This document shows positions 46,418-54,983 of a DNA stretch of 55,250 nucleotides, piece after piece. The translations under genes were made by a program, and so were the position numbers. The notes under the pieces were generated by a model. It saw nothing but the letters and a program-made list of their open reading frames with translations. It was not told the DNA's origin and did no database searches. Origin of the DNA: Clostridiales bacterium Firm_13 (GTDB lineage Bacteria; Bacillota; Clostridia; Saccharofermentanales; Saccharofermentanaceae); the NCBI GenBank assembly GCA_001603035.1, contig LVAS01000019.1:27643-82892 (forward strand), in the 5' to 3' direction. Position 1 is the first letter of the stretch, and every line of letters begins with the position of its first letter.

Positions 46418-48445
46418 ATGAAAGGTAAAATGAAGTATCTGTGGCTGATTCTGGCGGCCGTTCTCGTAGCGGGAATTGTTGTTGCCGTCGGATACGCCTT
46501 CCGCGGAGATTCGTCCGCGGCCGACCCGACCGGTGCGTCCTATGTGACGGTTACCGGCGACGAGACCCTGCAGGATGTCGCATCGACGGCAATCAAGGGG
46601 TATTTTGGTGCCAACTTCGCTTGGGTTATGATCTGCGCCTTTATGGTCTTCTTCTTCCAGTGCGGCTTCGCGATGGTTGAGACGGGCTTCTGCCGCGGCA
46701 AGAACGCGGCGCACACGATTACGATGAACTTCATGGTCTTCCTTGTCGGCGCCATCGGATATTATCTGATCGGCTTTGCTCTCCAGATGGGTGGATCCGG
46801 AGGAGCTGCCGGTTTAGGAACCGGAGGAGCCGCACTGAATGCCATGCTCTCGATTCCCGGCTTCGGCGGAATCCTGGGCTACAAGGGCTTTGCTCTTCTC
46901 GGCACGTATGATGCCGGGATCTATGCGCTCTTCTTCTTCCAGATGGTCTTCATGGACACGACCGTTACGATCCCGACAGGCGCCATGGCCGAGCGCGTCA
47001 AGTACTCCGCCGTCGTCATTACGTCGTTCTTCATTTCGATTTTCCTTTATCCTCTTTTCGCCAACTGGGTCTGGGGCGGAGGCTGGATGTCCACACTCGG
47101 CAAGAACTTCGGTCTCGGTCACGGCGTCGTCGACTTTGCGGGTTCCGCGGTCGTGCACTCGATGGGCGGCATGCTGGCTTTGGCCGGCGCGATCGTCATC
47201 GGCCCCCGTATCGGGAAGTTCAAGAAGGACGGCACCGCCCGCGCCTTCCCCGGACACAATATCCCGATGGCGATCATCGGAACGATCATCCTCTTCTTCT
47301 GCTGGTTCTCGTTTAACGCGGGCTCCACGCTGAACGCATCTGACTCCCGCCTCGCCGTCGTCGCGACAAACACGATGATCGCGGGCGCCATCGGCGGCCT
47401 GGTTGCGATGGCATATATGTGGCTCCGCTTTGGAAAGCCCGACCCGTCGATGACGGCGAACGGCACATTGGCGGGACTTGTCGCCATCACGGCGCCCTGC
47501 GCGTTCGTCAACGGCCTCTCCGCTTTTATTATCGGACTTGTCGCGGGAATCCTGGTCTGTCTCGCGGTTCCCTTCATTGAAAACAAGTTCAAGTTGGACG
47601 ACCCGGTCGGCGCCATTTCCGTCCACGGCGTGAACGGCTTCTGGGGCATTCTCTCCCTCGGCCTTTTCGCCGACGGTACCTACGGCGACGGCGTGAACGG
47701 CGTTGCCGGCGGCGTCAAGGGTCTCTTCTTCGGAGACGCCGGACAGTTCTTCGCCCAGCTTATTTGCCTCGGGGTTCTCATCGTTTGGGGCTTCGGCGTC
47801 TCCTTTGTCTTCTTTAAGGTGCTGGACAAAGTCTGGGGACTTCGTATTGCGCCCGAGGATGAGCTTGAAGGTCTCGACATTCCGGAGATGGGCGTCCTCG
47901 CCTATCCGGATACCGGAATGACCCGTTCGGATCTTGACTATGATTCGTCCGACAACACCCCGATCTCGCAGCTCAACCGCTTCAAGTACTATGAAGCAAA
48001 GGCTGCCGAGGAGAAGGTCTCCGCCGACAAAGCGGTTCCGGTCGAACTGGTCTCCGCGCCGACTACCGCATCCGCGGTCGGCTCCGACGTAAAGATCACA
48101 AAGATCGACATCATCTTCAAGCAGAGCAAGTTCGAAGCCTTTAAGGAAGCCATGAACAAGATCGGCGTGACGGGCATGACCGTTACACAGGTTCTCGGTT
48201 GCGGCCAGCAGAAAGGTAAGACCGAGTACTATCGCGGTGTCGAGACCGAGATTAATCTTCTTCCGAAGGTGCAGGTCGAGATTGTCGTCGCCAAGATCCC
48301 CGTACGTACGGTAATCGAGACGGCGAAGAAGGTCCTCTATACCGGACACATCGGCGACGGAAAGATCTTCGTCTATGACGTAGAGAATGTCGTCAAGGTA
48401 AGAACCGGCGAAGAAGGTTACGACGCGCTTCAGGACGTCGAGTAA
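46418..48445 (+). CDS. amt: Ammonium transporter fused to a PII (GlnK-like) regulatory domain
   Basis: The 675-residue protein has an N-terminal hydrophobic helix, a full Amt domain (about 60-480, with FFFQCGFAMVETG, DFAGSAVVHSMGG, FSFNAGSTLN and SVHGVNGFWGI), a cytoplasmic linker of about 75 residues, and from about 558 a complete PII protein: KITKIDIIFKQSKFEAFKEAM, the T-loop GKTEYYRGVE with the Tyr modified in some PII proteins, LLPKVQVEIVV and TGHIGDGKIFVYDVENVVKVRTGE. PII normally plugs Amt when nitrogen is plentiful, so the fusion probably makes it self-regulating. GAGGTG lies before the ATG. Transcription ends at the hairpin downstream. Confidence 0.95.
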   Translation: MKGKMKYLWLILAAVLVAGIVVAVGYAFRGDSSAADPTGASYVTVTGDETLQDVASTAIKGYFGANFAWVMICAFMVFFFQCGFAMVETGFCRGKNAAHTITMNFMVFLVGAIGYYLIGFALQMGGSGGAAGLGTGGAALNAMLSIPGFGGILGYKGFALLGTYDAGIYALFFFQMVFMDTTVTIPTGAMAERVKYSAVVITSFFISIFLYPLFANWVWGGGWMSTLGKNFGLGHGVVDFAGSAVVHSMGGMLALAGAIVIGPRIGKFKKDGTARAFPGHNIPMAIIGTIILFFCWFSFNAGSTLNASDSRLAVVATNTMIAGAIGGLVAMAYMWLRFGKPDPSMTANGTLAGLVAITAPCAFVNGLSAFIIGLVAGILVCLAVPFIENKFKLDDPVGAISVHGVNGFWGILSLGLFADGTYGDGVNGVAGGVKGLFFGDAGQFFAQLICLGVLIVWGFGVSFVFFKVLDKVWGLRIAPEDELEGLDIPEMGVLAYPDTGMTRSDLDYDSSDNTPISQLNRFKYYEAKAAEEKVSADKAVPVELVSAPTTASAVGSDVKITKIDIIFKQSKFEAFKEAMNKIGVTGMTVTQVLGCGQQKGKTEYYRGVETEINLLPKVQVEIVVAKIPVRTVIETAKKVLYTGHIGDGKIFVYDVENVVKVRTGEEGYDALQDVE

Positions 48446-48484
48446 CCAAAGCCAAAACATAAGGGTTATATATTAGGGGGGTTA

Positions 48485-48536
48485 AAGGCCGTCCGTCCGG
48501 TTTCTGAAAGGAATAAGGCGCGACGGCCTTTTCTTC
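48485..48536 (+). terminator. Intrinsic terminator of the amt operon
   Basis: AAGGCCGTC (48485-48493) pairs with GACGGCCTT (48522-48530), followed by TTCTTCT. The stem is 9 bp with a 28-base loop. It lies 40 bases after the amt stop. Confidence 0.8.
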
Positions 48537-48585
48537 TGTCGTATACTGAAATGAGAGGAATCACAAAAAGGGGGGGCATTTCTGC

Positions 48586-50217
48586 ATGACAAAGGCAGAT
48601 CAGATTTTTCGCGGAAGGATATACCCGCATGCGGGCAGAGAGGAAACCGTCGGAGCGATTGCGATTGCCGGGGACCGAATTCTGTGCGTCGGTTCCTGGG
48701 CGGAAGTCTCGGGATGTGCGGATGACCGCACGGAGATCCGAATTCTCGGAAGAGAAGAAATCATTACTCCTTCCTATGCCGAGGGACACGCGCATGTAAG
48801 TTCCAATACGGAGATCGTTTGCGACGTGCTTCTTTACGGACTCCGTTCCGTCCGGGAGTATCAGGATGCGATCACTCGGTTCAGGGACACACATCCGGAC
48901 TGCGTCTTCCTTCGCGGGAGCGGTTGGATCAACGGGGTATTCCCAAACGGGACGCCGACCGCCGATCTTCTTGACGAGATCGTGCCGGATATCCCCGTCG
49001 TTCTCGTTTCCGAAGACCATCATTCCCATTGGGTCAACACGAAGGCGCTGGAACTTGCGGGAATCGGACCTGCGACAGATCCGACGCCGGGAGGTGTCAT
49101 CGAGAAATACCCCGGCACAGATCGCCCGTGCGGGTGTTTTCGCGAGAAATCGATGGATCTGATTCAAGCGGTCATCCCGCCCTATACTCCCGAAGAATTT
49201 AAGTACGCCATTCTGGATTATCAGAAAAAGGCGCTCTCCTTCGGCGTGACGGCTGTTTTCGAGCCGATATACCTCTTCCCGCACGAAGCACTCGCCGCGT
49301 ATCGCGCGTTGGAATCCGAGGGCGCCCTCTGTATGCGGTTCAGCCTGGCCATGTCGCTCCACGCGAATCTCGATGCGGATCTGTTTTTTCGCGATATCGC
49401 GGCCGAGAAGGCGGCGACCGACGGGGAGCACCTTTCTCTGTCGACGGTGAAGTTCTTTATCGACGGCGTCGTCGAAGGACACACGGCCTTTCTTCTCGAC
49501 GATTACCAAGATACACCGGGCAATCGAGGAGAGAATCTATGGAAGCAGGAGAAATTGAACGACGCGGTCGCCCGTTGTGAGGAGTACGGATATAACATAC
49601 ATGTCCATGCCATCGGAGATGCCGCCGTACGATCCATTCTCGACGCGTTCGAGTATTCGCGCGAAGTAAACGGCCCCCGCCCCGGTCTGCGCCACGCAAT
49701 TACGCATTTACAGGTGGTTGCCGCAGAAGACATGGTTCGGATGGGACGGCTCGGAATCCTCGGCGTCGTCAATCCTTATTGGCACTTCAATAACCCCGTC
49801 TACCACGAAGTTCTTGAGATCCCCTACCTCGGACAGGCAAGAGCCGACGCGGAATACCCGATGCGTTCCTTAAGCGAGGCCGGTGTCAAACTCGTCGTCG
49901 CAAGTGACTTTCCCGTTACGATGATTCCCGAAATCTTTACGGCGGTCCGACTCGGGGTAACAAGAACACACCCTCTTTTTCCGGATGTTCCTCCTCTCGG
50001 AAAAGACGAGACACGAACCGTCGCCGAAATGATGGAAGCCCTGACAAACGGATTCTATCAGCAGCACCTTGAATCCGATTGCGGAACGCTGACCGTCGGG
50101 GCGCGCGCCGATTTTGTCATTCTTGACAGAGATATCTATCAGGTTTCGCCAGAAAAGATCGCGGATACGAATGTACACGCGACCTATCTTTCGGGACAAC
50201 TCGTTTACGAGGAATAA
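48586..50217 (+). CDS. YtcJ-like amidohydrolase, paralogue 1
   Basis: The 543-residue metal-dependent hydrolase belongs to the amidohydrolase-3 family. GHAH (67-70) supplies the first metal histidines; FIDGVVEGHTAFLLDD, HVHAIGDAA, ITHLQVV and VASDFPV carry the other ligands and catalytic Asp. The family hydrolyses N-acyl or formamide-type bonds; the substrate is not known. The paralogue at 51628-53247 shares the DGVxEGHTAxLLDDY and DTPGxRGE blocks and the same order of motifs. A G-run precedes the ATG. The gene converges on potD and its paralogue lies in the pot operon, suggesting an amide or polyamine-derived substrate; that is inference. Confidence 0.88.
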   Translation: MTKADQIFRGRIYPHAGREETVGAIAIAGDRILCVGSWAEVSGCADDRTEIRILGREEIITPSYAEGHAHVSSNTEIVCDVLLYGLRSVREYQDAITRFRDTHPDCVFLRGSGWINGVFPNGTPTADLLDEIVPDIPVVLVSEDHHSHWVNTKALELAGIGPATDPTPGGVIEKYPGTDRPCGCFREKSMDLIQAVIPPYTPEEFKYAILDYQKKALSFGVTAVFEPIYLFPHEALAAYRALESEGALCMRFSLAMSLHANLDADLFFRDIAAEKAATDGEHLSLSTVKFFIDGVVEGHTAFLLDDYQDTPGNRGENLWKQEKLNDAVARCEEYGYNIHVHAIGDAAVRSILDAFEYSREVNGPRPGLRHAITHLQVVAAEDMVRMGRLGILGVVNPYWHFNNPVYHEVLEIPYLGQARADAEYPMRSLSEAGVKLVVASDFPVTMIPEIFTAVRLGVTRTHPLFPDVPPLGKDETRTVAEMMEALTNGFYQQHLESDCGTLTVGARADFVILDRDIYQVSPEKIADTNVHATYLSGQLVYEE

Positions 50218-50241
50218 TTTCTCTCCGACGAATAAGAGAAA

Positions 50242-50292
50242 GGGCCCGGTCGCAAGGCAAGGATGTAATCCTTGCGAGACCGGGCCCTTCTT
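50242..50292. terminator. Bidirectional terminator between amidohydrolase 1 and potD
   Basis: GGGCCCGGTC (50242-50251) pairs with GACCGGGCCC (50278-50287), with an inner CAAGG/CCTTG stem. TTCTTGT follows on the plus strand and TTTCTCTT on the minus strand, so it can end both convergent genes. Confidence 0.8.
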
Positions 50293-50399
50293 GTCAGGAA
50301 ATTGTGAGAACGCGAAATGCGGGCGGCGGAAAACCTCCGAAGGAGATCTTTATAATGGGAGGGGGAAAGTCCTCGTCGGATTCGAATCCCCTTTTCTCA

Positions 50400-51530
50400 T
50401 CACTTCGCCGACTTCACCAGCGTCGCAATCTCGTCGTTTTTGGCGGCTACTTCGTCGGAAATCTCATTGATGAAGTAGTAGTTCTTATAGAATTCGTCCG
50501 GCAGGAAACAGCCCTTATTGTTGAGCACGTCCTTACTGACGTATTCCTTTGCCGCCGTATTGGGGCAGACATACATGAAGGCTTCGGTAAGCTGCGCGGA
50601 GATCTCGGGACGGAGAAGGAAATTGACGAACAACTCCGCCTCTTTCTTATGCTTGCTCCCTTTCAAGAGAACAATCGTATCCATCGACAGGCTGTTGGCC
50701 TGATCGACAAGATAGAGCTGCGTATCCGGATTCTCGGCGAGAATCTGCCCCGCAATGCCGCTGTAAACATAACCGACCGCCGCTTCGCCGCGGATCAGCA
50801 TGTCGCGCGCCGTGGCATTGTCTGCCCACGTCTTGATCTGGGGGTTAATGTTATCGAGAAGATTCTGCTTGGCTTTTTCGAGAGTCTCGTCATTCTTTAC
50901 CTGCGGGTCCATGCCGAGTGTCTGTAAGCTGAACGTGGTAATGCCGCTGTTGTCGTCCATGAGTACGACGTTGTTTTTGAGCGCGGGATTCAGCAGATCC
51001 GCATAGGTCTTTAGGTCGGTGATCCCGAGATCGGCAAGCATCTTCTTATTGCCCACGACAAGGGAGGCCGTGCCAAAATAAGGTACGGTGTACTTCTGGT
51101 CCGGGTCATAGGACGGCTTCAGGAATTTCGAGTCGATATTGCCGATATTGGAGATGGCCCCTTCGTCATACGGTTCGAGAAGGTCATTCGCCAGCATGGC
51201 GGGAACAAAGAAGTTGGTCGGGATCGCAAGGTCATACTGATCCGACCCTCCGGTGATAAGCTTGGCCAGCATCTCTTCATTTGACTCAAAGGTAACCTCG
51301 ACAACCTCAATCCCGTACTCTTTTTGGAAGGCGTCTTTGACATCCTGCGTCATATACTCCGACCAGTTGTAGAGATAGATCTTGTCCGCATATCCGTTGC
51401 CGTCGGCGTCATCCGCGGCAGCCGCTGTTCCGTCGGACGGGGAACTTTTGGACTCGCATCCGGTAAAACTGGTAAGAGATATTACCAGAACCCCCAATAC
51501 TGCGAGTGTACGTAACCATTTTCTTTTCAT
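50400..51530 (-). CDS. potD: Spermidine/putrescine-binding lipoprotein
   Basis: The 376-residue protein has a lipoprotein signal with lipobox FTGC (Cys25), a low-complexity spacer, then a PotD/PotF-like fold: IYLYNWSEYMTQDV, TFESNEEMLAKL, DLAIPTNFFVPAM, VPYFGTASLVVGN, MDDNSGITTFSLQTLG, YVYSGIAGQIL and SLSMDTIVLLKGSKHKKEAELFVNFLLRPE. The acidic residues near SEYM and TFESNE fit polyamine binding. ATG at 51528-51530 has AGGAGG upstream; the longer frame reads through the terminator. It lies at the end of the pot cluster, separated by a terminator from the amidohydrolase. Confidence 0.94.
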   Translation of the reverse strand: MKRKWLRTLAVLGVLVISLTSFTGCESKSSPSDGTAAAADDADGNGYADKIYLYNWSEYMTQDVKDAFQKEYGIEVVEVTFESNEEMLAKLITGGSDQYDLAIPTNFFVPAMLANDLLEPYDEGAISNIGNIDSKFLKPSYDPDQKYTVPYFGTASLVVGNKKMLADLGITDLKTYADLLNPALKNNVVLMDDNSGITTFSLQTLGMDPQVKNDETLEKAKQNLLDNINPQIKTWADNATARDMLIRGEAAVGYVYSGIAGQILAENPDTQLYLVDQANSLSMDTIVLLKGSKHKKEAELFVNFLLRPEISAQLTEAFMYVCPNTAAKEYVSKDVLNNKGCFLPDEFYKNYYFINEISDEVAAKNDEIATLVKSAK

Positions 51531-51562
51531 CGTTGCATTCTCCTCCTTAGTTTCTTTATCTA

Positions 51563-51598
51563 TAAAAACAAAAGGACGCCCCTCTCGAGGCGTCCTTT
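51563..51598 (-). terminator. Terminator between amidohydrolase 2 and potD
   Basis: AAAGGACGCC (51571-51580) pairs with GGCGTCCTTT (51589-51598), with an 8-base loop. On the minus strand the stem is followed by TTTTGTTTTT. It lies 30 bases after the amidohydrolase stop and 33 bases before potD. Readthrough would extend the transcript into potD; no convincing separate potD promoter is seen. Confidence 0.8.
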
Positions 51599-51627
51599 GC
51601 CTTTCGCGGTAGGGATCGTATTCGTTT

Positions 51628-53247
51628 TTACGGCGATATCTGTCCCCGAACATAGTGTTCAAGCACCTTTGTTTCGTGTATCGAATGCGGTTCTATCGTG
51701 AGAACATCGCGATCGATGCGAAGGAAATCCGCCTGTTTACCCGGTGTAATGCTGCCAAACCGATCTTCCAGATGATTCTGATAGGCTCCGTTTACGGTAA
51801 GACAATAGAGAGCCTCTTCCGCCGTAATCCGCTCCTCTGGATTGAGCGGCGTCATCCGTCGATCGCCTGCCGCCTGCCGCGTCACGCTCATCTCCATCCC
51901 CTTCCACGGGTTACAAGGCACCGACACGGGCCAGTCGCTCGCAATCGTCGTCAGAACGCCCGCATCGAGGAACGAGCGGATCGGATACTCGCGGCCGGCG
52001 CGCTCCGGGCCGAGGAACGGCAGTTCAAGTTCTTCATAGTAGAACGGCTGACGGTAATGCCAATACGGATTCACGTCGGCGATTATATGCAAATCATGGA
52101 AGCGTCGGAAATCCTCCGGCGCCAGAAGTTGCACGTGCGTAATCGTATTTCGGCTGTCGACGATGCCCGTCGCCCGTGAGGCAGCGTCAAAGGCGTCCAG
52201 CGTCTGCGCAATCGCGGCGTCTCCGATCGCGTGTACGTGAATCGAGAATCCCTGTCTTTGGGCCTCGGAAAAGAGTGCGACAAGCGCATTGTCCTCCCAC
52301 ATCGATTCTCCTCTGTCGCCGGGTGTATCGGAATAATCGTCCAGCAAGTAGGCCGTGTGCCCTTCGATAACGCCGTCGACAAAAATCTTGACGGTATCAA
52401 TCTTGAAAAGATCCGAGCGGATCTCCTCACGATAGGCGGCAAATGCGGTAAGCCGCTCGCGCCAGTCATCCTCCGCATAGATATAGGGGCCGACGGTCGT
52501 ATGGACCCGAAGCTTGTTTTCGCGGATCAGTTCGCGATAAGCCGACATCTTTACGTCGATATCCGGTCCCATCGGTTCGAAGACATTCGAGATTCCGTAC
52601 CGAAATGCCATCTCTTGATAATAGAGAATCGCCTCTTTGAAATGTTCTTTCGTATAGACGGCCTCGGCCGGTTTCAGCAATTCACAAGCCATTTCACGGA
52701 AGCAGCCGATCGGTTCCCCCGCCGCGTCGCGTTCAATGACGCCGGCACGGACATCCGGCGTGTCCTTCCCGATTCCGCAGAAAGCAAGCACGCGCGAATT
52801 GACCCAGATCGTATGCCCGTCCTCCGACTCCATAAAAAGCAGGAGTTCTGTCGAGATCGCGTCGAGCAGATCTTTCGTCGGCGTCCCGGCCGGGAAGACG
52901 CCGTTCAGGAATCCGCGACCGTAATAGCGGTCTCTTCCGGGATTTTGGGCGATATACTCGCGAATCGCGTTGCAGTATCCGTCGATCGTGTGTTCTTTTC
53001 CCAGATCCAATTCGAAAACGACCTGCGTGCTCGAAGCGACATGCGCATGCCCCTCTTGGATTGCGGGGAGAATCAGTTCTCCGTCCGGAATCTCACGCAC
53101 AACCGTTTCCGGTCCCACAAATCCGGCCGCCCCCAAAAGGCTTCCGACATAGACAAATTCGCCGTCCCGCACCGCCAGACATTCGGCGTACGGCCTCGAC
53201 TTATCCCCGGTAAAGATCTTTCCTCGCACCAAAAGTTCCGCAATCAT
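51628..53247 (-). CDS. YtcJ-like amidohydrolase, paralogue 2, in the pot operon
   Basis: The 539-residue protein of the amidohydrolase-3 family has GHAHV (first metal site), FVDGVIEGHTAYLLDD, HVHAIGDAA, ITHVQLL and IASDWPV. It is a clear paralogue of the protein at 48586-50217, with the same order and near-identical blocks such as DGVxEGHTA and NPYWH. The start is the ATG at 53245-53247 behind GGGGGGGAAAG; the 103 preceding residues of open frame lie over potC and are spurious. Only 17 bases separate it from potC, so it is in the same transcript as the permease. It may process an amide of a polyamine or a related import product; the substrate is unproven. Confidence 0.88.
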   Translation of the reverse strand: MIAELLVRGKIFTGDKSRPYAECLAVRDGEFVYVGSLLGAAGFVGPETVVREIPDGELILPAIQEGHAHVASSTQVVFELDLGKEHTIDGYCNAIREYIAQNPGRDRYYGRGFLNGVFPAGTPTKDLLDAISTELLLFMESEDGHTIWVNSRVLAFCGIGKDTPDVRAGVIERDAAGEPIGCFREMACELLKPAEAVYTKEHFKEAILYYQEMAFRYGISNVFEPMGPDIDVKMSAYRELIRENKLRVHTTVGPYIYAEDDWRERLTAFAAYREEIRSDLFKIDTVKIFVDGVIEGHTAYLLDDYSDTPGDRGESMWEDNALVALFSEAQRQGFSIHVHAIGDAAIAQTLDAFDAASRATGIVDSRNTITHVQLLAPEDFRRFHDLHIIADVNPYWHYRQPFYYEELELPFLGPERAGREYPIRSFLDAGVLTTIASDWPVSVPCNPWKGMEMSVTRQAAGDRRMTPLNPEERITAEEALYCLTVNGAYQNHLEDRFGSITPGKQADFLRIDRDVLTIEPHSIHETKVLEHYVRGQISP

Positions 53248-53264
53248 TTCTTTCCCCCCCGTCG

Positions 53265-54095
53265 TCAATCTTCTCGCATCCGGCGTGTCCGCGCGGCATT
53301 CAGATTCATAATGAGCATCCCCACTCCGGCCAGAAGCACCGTCGCCGCCATAATAACCACACAGAGTCCGTAAACATCCGGACTGATCTTCCCGCGCACC
53401 ATACCGTAAATGCGAATCGGAAGCGTCGTATTGTCCGGCCCCGCCGCAAAAAAGCTGATCGTAACATCGTCGATCGAAAGGGTGATCGACATCAGCGCGC
53501 TCGCCAGAATGCCCGGCGTCAACATCGGAAGTGTAACTCTCCGAAGTGTTCTCCACTGCGTCGCTCCGAGATCCATCGCCGCCTCCTCGATCGAGGCGTC
53601 AAATCCCGAAATGCGAGGGCGCAGGGTAAAAATGACAAAAGGAATGCAAAAGGTCACGTGAGAAATCACGAGCGTCGCCATGCTCATATCGACGCCGAAC
53701 ATACTCATCGTCGCAAGAAAGGCAATGCCGATCACGATTTCAGGAATAACGATCGGAATATAAAGCAAATTCTCGATCAGTTGCTTGCCGGGAAATTTGT
53801 ACCGATGCATCGCGATCGTCGCGAATGTACCGATCACGCAGGAGATAATCGTGCTGTAGATCGCAAGTTCAACGGAGGTTCGAAGCGAAGTCCAAAGATC
53901 CCGATCCTTCGCAAAAAGTTCTCCGTACCACTTCATCGTAAATCCCGTGAATTCGACATTCACTTCCGACTTGTTGAACGAATAGATAATGACGACAAGA
54001 ATCGGGAGATACAAAAAGATATACGCGAGATACGCAATCCCGTTCAAGACACTTTTGGATCCGGAGATATTCCGAAGCTTTCCTTTCGAACCCAT
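53265..54095 (-). CDS. potC: Spermidine/putrescine ABC permease
   Basis: The 276-residue permease has six predicted helices and the EAA loop SIEEAAMDLGATQWRTLRRVTLP that contacts the ATPase. The sequence fits PotC. ATG at 54093-54095 follows AAGGAGG; the longer frame covers the 3' end of potB. It is third in potA-potB-potC-amidohydrolase. Confidence 0.94.
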   Translation of the reverse strand: MGSKGKLRNISGSKSVLNGIAYLAYIFLYLPILVVIIYSFNKSEVNVEFTGFTMKWYGELFAKDRDLWTSLRTSVELAIYSTIISCVIGTFATIAMHRYKFPGKQLIENLLYIPIVIPEIVIGIAFLATMSMFGVDMSMATLVISHVTFCIPFVIFTLRPRISGFDASIEEAAMDLGATQWRTLRRVTLPMLTPGILASALMSITLSIDDVTISFFAAGPDNTTLPIRIYGMVRGKISPDVYGLCVVIMAATVLLAGVGMLIMNLNAARTRRMRED

Positions 54096-54108
54096 CCTAT
54101 CCCCCTCC

Positions 54109-54981
54109 TTATACCAGATCTTCGATCTTGCCGACACGGTTATAGAGCTTCATGACGACAAGCGTAAAGAGAATAAGCGCGACCGACAAAGCGGCGCCGG
54201 CAGGCCAGTTCCTCGCGGACGTAAACTGATTCTTGATCAAGTTTCCGAGGAGCATCGTATTCCCTCCGCCCATAATATCCGAGATATAGAAGGCGCCGAG
54301 GCTCGGAATAAAGGTCTGGATCGTACCCGAAAAGATCCCGGGGACGGTCATCGGCAGAATAACGCGAAGAAAGATGCGATGCTTTTTCGCGCCGAGATCC
54401 GCCGCGGCCTCAATCAGAGACGGTGGGATCTTGCTGAGAGAGTTGTGGATGGGCAGCACCATAAAAGGCAGAAAGGAATACACCATTCCGAAGACAATCG
54501 CCCCGTCGGTAAACATGAATTGGATCTGTCCCAACCCGAGTAGCTTGAGTGTGTCGTTGACAATTCCGGTTTCGCGCAGGATGTTAACCCATCCGTTCAG
54601 ACGAATCAACCCGTTAATCCAGAAGGGAAGCACAAGAAGAACCATGAAGAGCATCTTCTTCTTCCCTGTCATTTTGGAGAGGGCCATCGCGACGGGATAA
54701 GACAGGATAAGGCTGAAGATAGTCGTCAGAATCGCGATTTCAACCGATTTGCCGAATACCTTCGCATAGACCGGGTTGGCAAATCCGGCATAACTGTCCA
54801 ACGAAAATGCCCACTTGATCGTCCCGTACGGGCCCTTTGTCATGAAGCTCACGACGACGACATAGGCAAGCGGAACGACAAGAAAAGCGACAAGCCACAC
54901 GACCATCGGGCTGATCATCGAAAGAAGCGGCAGCGTATGACTCAGCTTTTTGACCTTGGCGGGTTTGGCAATCCTCGGCAT
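54109..54981 (-). CDS. potB: Spermidine/putrescine ABC permease
   Basis: The 290-residue permease has six predicted helices and the EAA loop SLIEAAADLGAKKHRIFLRVILP. The sequence fits PotB. AAGGAGG precedes the start, inside the end of potA. Two bases separate it from the potA stop, and 13 bases from potC. Confidence 0.94.
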   Translation of the reverse strand: MPRIAKPAKVKKLSHTLPLLSMISPMVVWLVAFLVVPLAYVVVVSFMTKGPYGTIKWAFSLDSYAGFANPVYAKVFGKSVEIAILTTIFSLILSYPVAMALSKMTGKKKMLFMVLLVLPFWINGLIRLNGWVNILRETGIVNDTLKLLGLGQIQFMFTDGAIVFGMVYSFLPFMVLPIHNSLSKIPPSLIEAAADLGAKKHRIFLRVILPMTVPGIFSGTIQTFIPSLGAFYISDIMGGGNTMLLGNLIKNQFTSARNWPAGAALSVALILFTLVVMKLYNRVGKIEDLV

Positions 54982-54983
54982 CG

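Noticed and set aside
50218-50399. A small gene between amidohydrolase 1 and potD
   Set aside because: The stretch is filled by a bidirectional terminator, and no frame with a ribosome site is seen.
53248-53556. A 103-residue extension of amidohydrolase 2
   Set aside because: It lies over the conserved end of potC in another frame. The ATG at 53245-53247 has a G-rich ribosome site.
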